From Sphingobacteriales bacterium (lineage in GTDB: Bacteria > Bacteroidota > Bacteroidia > Chitinophagales > Chitinophagaceae), in the NCBI GenBank assembly GCA_024640385.1, contig JAHEFC010000191.1, positions 1 through 7,325 on the forward strand: a stretch of 7,325 bases of DNA, in the 5' to 3' direction. The translations under genes and the position numbers were made by a program. The notes beneath the pieces are model-generated. The model was given only the letters and a program-made list of their open reading frames with translations, made no database searches and was not told where the DNA came from. Below are positions 1 to 5,810 of this stretch, piece after piece (the first letter of the stretch is position 1; each line of letters begins with the position of its first letter).

Positions 1-1185
1 CCCACACTGATGAAAGTGTTAGAGGATGTTTTTAAAACATTGCTCAGGAAAAAATATGGTTCAGACGAGAATTTCGACGTGATCGTGAATACCGAGAAAG
101 GTGACCTCGAGATCGTCAGGAGAAGGACGATTGTGGAAGACGGAGCAGTGGAAAATCCCCTGGCAGAGATCGCCTATTCAGAAGCCACCAAAATTGAGCC
201 CGACTTTGAAGTGGGTGAAGACCTCTATGAAGAGGTGGACATCATGGACTTCGGCCGTCGCGCTATTCTGGCTGCCAAGCAGACACTCGCCAGCCGTATC
301 AGTGACCTGAAGAAGAGCCATCTTGTAAAGAAATATGGTGACCGCATGGGCGAGATCATCAGTGCAGAAATATACCAGGTTTGGAAAAAAGAAGTGTTGC
401 TGCTGGATGAAGATGGCAATGAGCTCATTCTTCCCAAATCTGAGCAGATCCCTTCTGATTATTTCAAAAAAGGAGAGAATATCAGGGCGGTGATCAAGAA
501 AGTGGAGATGAAAAATAATAGTCCCGTAATCATACTTTCACGCACCCATCCTTCTTTCCTCGCTAAATTGCTTGAGATCGAAGTACCTGAGATATTTGAT
601 GGACTGATCGTGATCCGCAAGATCGTCCGTGAGCCGGGTGAAAGGGCAAAAGTTGCTGTGGAGAGTTATGACGACAGGATCGATCCGGTGGGCGCCTGCG
701 TAGGTATGAAGGGCAGCCGTATCCATGGTATTGTGAGGGAATTGAAGAACGAGAACATCGACGTGATCAACTGGACCAACAACGTTCAGCTTCTTATACA
801 GCGTGGTTTGACACCTGCCAAGATCAGCAGGATGAACCTTGACCAGGAGAATAAGACCGCGGAGGTTTTTGTATCGCCTGAACAGGTTTCACTGGCTATC
901 GGTAAGCGTGGAGTGAATATCAAACTCGCGGAAGAACTGACAGGATATAATATAGATGTATACCGCGACACTGAAGGTGAGATGGATGAGTACGATATCG
1001 ACCTCGACGAATTCTCAGATGAGATCGAAGCATGGGTGATCGATGAATTAAAAAGGATCGGTTGTGATACAGCGAGAAGCGTACTTGACTTGTCATTAGA
1101 TGAGCTGGAAAGGCGTACTGACCTGGAAAAAGAGACCATTGCGGAAGTGAGGAAGGTGCTCCAGGCGGAATTTGAAAAGGAATAA
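1..1185 (+). CDS. nusA: Transcription termination/antitermination factor NusA (5' end outside window)
   Basis: NusA binds RNA polymerase and nascent RNA in the cytoplasm and controls pausing, termination and antitermination. The frame is open from base 1 (codons for P-T-L precede the ATG at 10), and Bacteroidota NusA proteins carry a similar RPT-L/M-M stretch about 20-25 residues in, so the ATG at 10 is probably internal and the true start lies upstream. Counting from that Met, the sequence shows the end of the N-terminal polymerase-binding domain (about 1-105), an S1 domain (about 112-178), KH1 with VGMKGSRI at 231-238 and KH2 with IGKRGVNI at 297-304. An acidic tail with a helical-hairpin-like segment follows (about 330-391) and ends at TAA 1183-1185. 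There are no long E. coli-style acidic repeats. infB follows after 116 bases on the same strand, as in the common rimP-nusA-infB operon. Identity is secure; only the start is missing. Confidence 0.97.
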   Translation, partial: PTLMKVLEDVFKTLLRKKYGSDENFDVIVNTEKGDLEIVRRRTIVEDGAVENPLAEIAYSEATKIEPDFEVGEDLYEEVDIMDFGRRAILAAKQTLASRISDLKKSHLVKKYGDRMGEIISAEIYQVWKKEVLLLDEDGNELILPKSEQIPSDYFKKGENIRAVIKKVEMKNNSPVIILSRTHPSFLAKLLEIEVPEIFDGLIVIRKIVREPGERAKVAVESYDDRIDPVGACVGMKGSRIHGIVRELKNENIDVINWTNNVQLLIQRGLTPAKISRMNLDQENKTAEVFVSPEQVSLAIGKRGVNIKLAEELTGYNIDVYRDTEGEMDEYDIDLDEFSDEIEAWVIDELKRIGCDTARSVLDLSLDELERRTDLEKETIAEVRKVLQAEFEKE

Positions 1186-1187
1186 TT

Positions 1188-1281
1188 GAATTCCGGATTC
1201 CGGATTCCGGATTCCGAATTCAGAAAATGGAAATGAATACGGAATTCGGAATCCGGAATACGGAATCCCTTATCCGGAATT
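1188..1281. repeat. Inverted pair of period-7 arrays, core ATTCCG
   Basis: The nusA-infB gap holds a left arm of four units in a 7-base period: ATTCCGG at 1190-1196, 1197-1203 and 1204-1210, then ATTCCGA at 1211-1217. The right arm has four units of the inverted form CGGAATN at 1240-1246, 1247-1253, 1254-1260 and 1261-1267, a degenerate unit at 1233-1239 and an isolated CCGGAAT at 1274-1280. Bases 1195-1221 can pair with 1242-1268 at 26 of 27 positions around a 20-base loop. GAATTC occurs at the outer left end (1188-1193), at the inner left end (1216-1221) and at the inner right end (1242-1247). No T-run follows, so it does not look like a standard intrinsic terminator. The first unit begins 5 bases after the nusA stop. 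The function is unknown. Confidence 0.9.
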
Positions 1282-1301
1282 GTAAATAGATAAAGGTTTA
1301 A

Positions 1302-4145
1302 ATGTCAGAGATCAACACACCGCGTTTAATGGCCGCTGCCAAGGAGTTTAACATTGGTAAAGACACCCTTGTAGACTTTTTGGTAGGGAAAGGATTTAAT
1401 AAGGACGATCTGAAGCCCACATCAAAGCTTTCAGAAGATATGTATCGCTCCCTTCAGCTTGAGTTCTCTTCTGATAAGGCTGCAAAAATGAAGAGCGATC
1501 AGATCGAGATCCCTAAAGGGAACATTATTGAAGGTAAGAAGAAGAAAGACGAAGAGGAGATCCTGTTCAAAAAGGACACTAAGAAAAAAGCAGAGAAAGA
1601 AGCACCGGCACCAGCTCCTGCGGCAGTTGTGGAAACACCTGAGCCCGTTGTTGTTGCTGTGGAGGAGCCTGCTGCTGAAATACCTCAACCGGAAGCGGTT
1701 GTTCCTGAAAAAGCGATCATTGAGGTGCCCGTAGTTGAGGGCCCGAAAATTTTAGATAAGATCGATCTGGACGCTATCGATTCTTCAACCAGGCCAAAGA
1801 AAAAGGCCAAAGCAGAGAAAGTTGAAGAGGTGAAGCTGGAACCAGAGCCGGTTGAACCAATAGCTCCGGAAGCACTAATCGAAGAAGCTGAGGCAGAAGA
1901 AGAAGTGAAAGAATTGCTGCCGGATAAAATGAAGATCGAAGCACCTGAACTCGAAGGTCCCAAGATCATCGGGAGGATCGAACTTCCTGTTGAAAAAGAG
2001 ATATCCAACCGCGCACTCGACGAAAAGCGTAAGCGCAAGCGTATTCCCATCGAGAAGAAAGGCCAGCAGTCAGCTGCAGGTGGTGGTGGCGGAAGCCAGT
2101 TCAAGCCTACCCTCAAAGGGCAGGGCGGTGGCAGCCAGGGAGGCCAGCAAAGGCCTGCCGGCGGTGGCCAGCAAAGAGCGTCACAGGCATCAAGATTCAG
2201 GGCCGAGAAGAAACGCGAACCCAAAGAGATCGACGAGAAAGAAATACAGGAAAAGATCCGCCAGACCCAGGCCAAACTGGCTGGTTCCGCAGGCAGGGGC
2301 AAGAGCCTTAAGGCCAAATACCGCCGTGCCAAGCGCGACGAGATGGCGGAATCCATGGGCGAAGCCGGAGAAGATAACAAACTGCAGGTAACGGAATTCA
2401 TCAGCGTAAGTGAACTTGCTTCCCTGATGGATGCAAGCTTTGCAGAAGTGATCGGGAAATGTATGAGCCTGGGCATCATGGTATCGATCAACCAGCGTCT
2501 TGACGCGGAGGTGATCGAACTGGTTGCCGGTGAATTCGGGTACGAAGTGGAGTTCATCGACATGGAGAAGCAGATGGAAATGGAAGATGTGGCTGATGAA
2601 GATGAAGAAGAAAACATACATCCACGTTCGCCTATCGTAACCATCATGGGTCACGTAGACCATGGTAAAACATCTTTGCTCGACTATATCCGAAATACAA
2701 CCGTGGTTGCGGGTGAGGCCGGCGGTATCACCCAGCACATAGGTGCTTACCAGGTGGATCTTCCATCCGGCAAATCGATCACCTTCCTTGATACGCCGGG
2801 TCACGAAGCATTTACGGCTATGCGTGCACGTGGTGCCAAGATCACGGATATCGCGGTGATCGTGATAGCGGCAGACGATGCGGTAATGCCTCAGACCAAG
2901 GAGGCCATCAGTCACGCCCAGGCAGCGGGTGTGCCGATGATCTTTGCCATCAACAAGATCGATAAAGACGGGGCCAACCCCCAGAAGATCTATGAGCAAC
3001 TGGCGGGGATGAACCTGCTGGTGGAAGAGTGGGGTGGTAAATACCAGAGCCAGGAATTGTCGGCCAAAAAAGGTCTGAATGTTGACCTGTTGCTGGAGAA
3101 AATATTATTGGAGGCGGAATTGCTGAACCTGAAAGCCAATCCTGACAAGGAAGCCAATGGAACCGTAGTGGAAGCTACATTGGATAAAGGACGTGGTTAT
3201 GTGGCCACCGTGCTGGTGCAGAACGGAACACTGAAGATGGGTGATATTGTGGTGAGTGGTCAGCACTATGGACGTGTAAAAGCCATGTTCAATGAAAGAA
3301 ACAAGAAAGAAGATGAAGCCGGACCAAGTGCTCCCGTGTTGATCCTGGGATTGAACGGCGCTCCCCAGGCCGGTGAGAAGTTCAAGGTATATGAAGATGA
3401 AGCTGAAGCCAAAGAAGTGGCCAGCCGTCGTGCCCAGATCCTTCGCGAACAGGGTATCCGTACCAAAAAGCATATTACGCTGGATGAGATCGGCCGCCGT
3501 TTGGCGCTCGGAAACTTCAAGCAGCTTAACATCATCATCAAAGGTGACGTGGATGGTTCCGTTGAAGCCCTGAGTGATTCATTGCAGAAATTGTCTACTG
3601 AAGAGATCGCCGTAGCGGTTGTTCATAAAGGTGTGGGCGCCATCACGGAAAGTGATGTGCTGCTGGCAACGGCATCAGATGCCATCATCCTTGGATTTAA
3701 CGTAAGGCCTTCCGGCAATGCAAGCAAGCTTGCAGTAACAGAAGGTGTGGAGATCAAGCTGTACTCTATCATCTACAATGCGATCGAAGAGATCAAGAGT
3801 GCGATGGAAGGTATGCTTGAGCCGAAGATCCAGGAGAAGATCGTTGCCAACGTAGAAGTGAGGGAAGTGTACAAATTTGATAAAGCCACTGTTGCCGGTT
3901 GTTATGTACTGGATGGAAAGATCCTCCGTAACAGCAAGATCCGCGTGATCAGGGACGGCATTGTGGAATATCCCAAGGGTGAAGGCCAGGCGGCTGAACT
4001 CGGTAGCCTGAAGCGTTTCAAAGATGATGTGAAGGAAGTGGCTTCAAATATGGAGTGCGGCCTTACGGTTAAAAACTACTCCGACATTAAAGTAGGTGAT
4101 ATTATTGAGGCGTTTGAGGAAGAAGAAGTGAAGCGTACATTATAG
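1302..4145 (+). CDS. infB: Translation initiation factor IF-2
   Basis: IF2 is the GTPase that brings initiator fMet-tRNA to the 30S subunit and promotes subunit joining in the cytoplasm. The 947-residue product has an N-terminal IF2_N module (about 5-55), a long charged linker rich in K, E, P, A and V (about 60-250), a Gly/Gln-rich low-complexity stretch (about 254-297), and a second IF2_N-like helical module (about 361-420). The GTPase domain follows, with GHVDHGKT at 450-457, DTPGHE at 497-502, NKID at 551-554 and SAKKG at 587-591. A beta-barrel domain 2, the IF-2 domain III (about 740-850) and the C-terminal fMet-tRNA-binding domain complete it. All G motifs are intact and the length is normal for Bacteroidota. 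The ATG start gives the usual N-terminus [10 protein letters not shown]; no clear Shine-Dalgarno site precedes it. The gene ends in tandem stops, TAG 4143-4145 followed in frame by TAA 4146-4148. It is probably co-transcribed with nusA. Confidence 0.99.
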   Translation: MSEINTPRLMAAAKEFNIGKDTLVDFLVGKGFNKDDLKPTSKLSEDMYRSLQLEFSSDKAAKMKSDQIEIPKGNIIEGKKKKDEEEILFKKDTKKKAEKEAPAPAPAAVVETPEPVVVAVEEPAAEIPQPEAVVPEKAIIEVPVVEGPKILDKIDLDAIDSSTRPKKKAKAEKVEEVKLEPEPVEPIAPEALIEEAEAEEEVKELLPDKMKIEAPELEGPKIIGRIELPVEKEISNRALDEKRKRKRIPIEKKGQQSAAGGGGGSQFKPTLKGQGGGSQGGQQRPAGGGQQRASQASRFRAEKKREPKEIDEKEIQEKIRQTQAKLAGSAGRGKSLKAKYRRAKRDEMAESMGEAGEDNKLQVTEFISVSELASLMDASFAEVIGKCMSLGIMVSINQRLDAEVIELVAGEFGYEVEFIDMEKQMEMEDVADEDEEENIHPRSPIVTIMGHVDHGKTSLLDYIRNTTVVAGEAGGITQHIGAYQVDLPSGKSITFLDTPGHEAFTAMRARGAKITDIAVIVIAADDAVMPQTKEAISHAQAAGVPMIFAINKIDKDGANPQKIYEQLAGMNLLVEEWGGKYQSQELSAKKGLNVDLLLEKILLEAELLNLKANPDKEANGTVVEATLDKGRGYVATVLVQNGTLKMGDIVVSGQHYGRVKAMFNERNKKEDEAGPSAPVLILGLNGAPQAGEKFKVYEDEAEAKEVASRRAQILREQGIRTKKHITLDEIGRRLALGNFKQLNIIIKGDVDGSVEALSDSLQKLSTEEIAVAVVHKGVGAITESDVLLATASDAIILGFNVRPSGNASKLAVTEGVEIKLYSIIYNAIEEIKSAMEGMLEPKIQEKIVANVEVREVYKFDKATVAGCYVLDGKILRNSKIRVIRDGIVEYPKGEGQAAELGSLKRFKDDVKEVASNMECGLTVKNYSDIKVGDIIEAFEEEEVKRTL

Positions 4146-4148
4146 TAA

Positions 4149-4217
4149 AGGCAGCAGGCGATAGGCGAAAGGCGAAAGCAATTCTTCTCTGGCCTGTCGC
4201 CTCTCACCTCTCGCCTG
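4149..4217. repeat. Inverted pair of period-7 arrays, core AGGCGA
   Basis: The infB-surA gap holds a left arm of units in a 7-base period: a degenerate AGGCAGC (4149-4155), AGGCGAT (4156-4162) and AGGCGAA twice (4163-4169 and 4170-4176). After a 13-base spacer the inverted form follows: degenerate TGGCCTG (4190-4196), TCGCCTC (4197-4203), TCACCTC (4204-4210) and TCGCCTG (4211-4217). Both arms span 28 bases. The arms can pair imperfectly, best at the outer ends (CAGGCGA 4155-4161 with TCGCCTG 4211-4217). The array starts 4 bases after the infB TAG, or directly after the tandem TAA. The sequence AATTTTAGGTTTT follows but gives no long uninterrupted T-run. The function is unknown. Confidence 0.88.
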
Positions 4218-4259
4218 AATTTTAGGTTTTCATTAGAATCAAATTAGTTTCCTTTGGCT

Positions 4260-5624
4260 ATGCGTAAGTTTATTCTTTTCCTGGTTTCCCTGTGTTTTCT
4301 GCAGATAGCAGATGCGCAGTCTGCCAAAGTACTTGTGGACAAGATCGCGGGTATATTGGGAGATAAGATCGTGCTGAAATCAGACCTTACCAATTATATT
4401 GAAGATATTCAACGCAGGGGAGGTGAAATTCCGGAGAATGCTGAATGTGTGCTCCTGGAGCGCATGCTGATGGATAAAGCGCTGGTGTTGTAGGCTGAGA
4501 AAGACTCATTACCGGTAAGTGAAGATGATATCAACGCTGAACTGGACCAGAGGATCAGGTATTTTATCATGGAATTCGGTGGTAAGGAAGCCGTGGAGCA
4601 AGTGGCAGGAAGAACGATCTTCCAGATGAAAGAAGACTTCAGGCAGTCAGTAAAGGAGAGAAGGCTTGCCGATGCCATGCGCGCTAAAATTGTTGAGAAT
4701 GTCAAGATCACTCCACAGGAAGTAAAAGCCTATTTCGATAAAGTTCCTAAAGACAGTTTAAGGTTTTACGAAACCGAGTTGACCGTTGGTCAGATCATCC
4801 TGTTTCCCAAGGCGGGGCGGGATCTCGAAAAATTTGCGATCGACGAATTAAACGACTATAAAAAGCAGATCGAGAGCGGTAAGTCGTTCGAGAACTACGC
4901 CAGGCTTTATTCCGAAGACCCGGGCTCAAAACAGAATGGCGGCCGCTACGAGATCAATAAGAACGAAAAACAGTGGGACCCGGATTTCAAGAACGCGGCG
5001 TTCAGATTGAAAGAAGGGCAGGTGTCTTCAGTTGTAAAAAGTAAATTCGGATATCATATTATTCAGATGGTGAGCCGCAATGGAGATGATGCGGTGATCA
5101 GGCATATTCTCAGAATACCCGAAGTGACCCAAACTGAGATCGACCAGTCGAAATCAAAACTGGATAGTATCAGATCCAGGCTCATTGCGGGAACACTTTC
5201 TTTTGGAGAAGCAGTTGACAAATACAGTGAAGATGAAGGCAGCAAGTTCACTGCCGGACTGATCTCGGGCGCTTCCGGCACCACGGTTACCATTGATGAA
5301 CTGGATAAGGACCTGGTAAAAGATCTGAACAAATTACAGGTGGGAGAATATTCACCTCCCTTATCGTATACTGACCCTAGTGGCAAAAAAGGTGTAAGGC
5401 TGGTTGTTGTTCAGAGTAAAACTGAACCCCATCGGGAGAATCTGAAAGATGATTATAATAAGATCGCCCAAAGAGCCATTGAGGAGAAAAGGAATATTGC
5501 AGTAGAAAAATGGTTTAAAACCAAACTCCCGACTTACTACGTGATGGTCGATCCTGAGTATACAGCTTGCGAGTCTATACGGAATACTTTTCCCAATACT
5601 GCACCCAAGACAGCAGGGCAGTAG
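4260..5624 (+). pseudogene. surA: SurA-like periplasmic peptidyl-prolyl isomerase, interrupted by an in-frame amber codon
   Basis: SurA-family proteins are periplasmic chaperones and prolyl isomerases that escort outer-membrane proteins. The ATG at 4260 is preferred over an in-frame TTG at 4254 because it starts a clean signal peptide: MRK, a hydrophobic core, and a likely cleavage after ADA at residues 17-19. A SurA_N-type helical region follows, but codon 78 is TAG (4491-4493). The frame then continues without a break to TAG 5622-5624, giving 454 codons in all. Downstream lie two parvulin domains (about residues 172-273 and 277-388), the first with FENYARLYSEDPGS and FGYHIIQM, the second with FGEAVDKYSEDEGS, then a helical C-terminal region. 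The residues on both sides of the TAG read as one SurA_N domain, and a CAG-to-TAG change is the simplest explanation. As written, translation gives a 77-residue exported fragment. A restart at ATG 4569 would give a 351-residue product without a signal peptide. A sequencing error or a rare variant is the main alternative to a true pseudogene. Confidence 0.85.
4491..4493 (+). other. Premature amber codon (TAG) inside the surA-like frame
   Basis: The codon lies between GCGCTGGTGTTG (A-L-V-L) and GCTGAGAAAGAC (A-E-K-D). The next 25 codons up to ATG 4569 are in frame and read as a plausible continuation of the N-terminal chaperone domain, so there is no frameshift. From memory, related Bacteroidota proteins have Gln at about this place, which fits a single C-to-T transition. 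Confidence 0.85.
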
Positions 5625-5733
5625 CAGGTTGCAGGTAACAGGTTGCAGGTTGCAGGTTGCTTTAGCAGGCCACAGGTTGCAGCACATATAATTTTCTAGA
5701 ACCTGCAACCTGTTAAAGGAATCTGCAACCTTT
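5624..5733. repeat. Inverted pair of period-7 arrays, core CAGGTT
   Basis: The surA-purF gap opens with GCAGGTT (5624-5630), whose first base is the last base of the surA TAG. GCAGGTA (5631-5637), ACAGGTT (5638-5644) and GCAGGTT twice (5645-5651 and 5652-5658) follow. After a 6-base break come GCAGGCC (5665-5671) and ACAGGTT (5672-5678). The inverted arm has AACCTGC (5700-5706), AACCTGT (5707-5713), AATCTGC (5720-5726) and AACCTTT (5727-5733). Bases 5637-5651 pair perfectly with 5700-5714 (15 bp). An alternative 9-bp stem joins 5674-5682 to 5723-5731 and is followed by only three T residues, so it could at best be a weak terminator. This is the longest of the three arrays. Confidence 0.9.
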
Positions 5734-5758
5734 TAAAATACCTCAATAACCATCAAAT

Positions 5759-5793
5759 TTGCCTTTCCTTTTGATTTGATTATTCTAACTTTG
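5759..5793 (+). promoter_or_regulatory. Likely Bacteroidota-type promoter for purF
   Basis: TAACTTTG at 5786-5793 matches the Bacteroidota -7 element TAnnTTTG exactly. A TTG at 5759-5761 (TTTG from 5758) could serve as the -33 element, although its 24-base spacing is a little long. Transcription would start near 5800, leaving a leader of only about 10 bases before the ATG at 5811. The region is AT-rich and lies just after the repeat array. The call is by consensus match only. Confidence 0.55.
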
Positions 5794-5810
5794 CGCTTCA
5801 CCTCCCATCC

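Noticed and set aside
1990..2391. 133-codon frame on the + strand inside infB
   Set aside because: This is an alternative frame of the Gly/Gln-rich and basic linker. Low-complexity composition explains the absence of stops.
1685..2647. 320-codon open frame on the - strand
   Set aside because: It lies opposite infB and is rich in Ser, Ile and Pro, as expected for the complement of the linker and G-domain codons. No domain is recognisable.
2190..2999. 269-codon open frame on the - strand
   Set aside because: It is antisense to the strongly conserved IF2 core. The sequence is His- and Phe-rich without any family signature.
4254..4259. TTG start two codons upstream for the surA-like gene
   Set aside because: The ATG at 4260 gives a standard signal peptide (MRK plus hydrophobic core). 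The TTG adds only M-A and has no supporting site.
4223..4259. Promoter for the surA-like gene (TAGGTTTT at 4223-4230)
   Set aside because: It has one mismatch to TAnnTTTG and no -33 element at a good distance, so it is too weak to list.
4491..4493. Genome-wide recoding of TAG as a sense codon
   Set aside because: TAG ends both infB and the surA-like gene at the expected family C-termini. Reading through the surA stop would translate the repeat array.
5361..5708. 115-codon frame on the - strand covering the surA end and the repeat
   Set aside because: It starts in the repeat (Cys/Asn/Leu-rich translation of the heptamers) and continues antisense to surA. There is no sign of selection as protein.
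1188..5733. CRISPR or ordinary intrinsic terminators as an explanation of the arrays
   Set aside because: The units are 7 bases without unique spacers, which excludes CRISPR. None of the hairpins is followed by a convincing T-run, so standard terminators are not supported, although a terminating role is not excluded.
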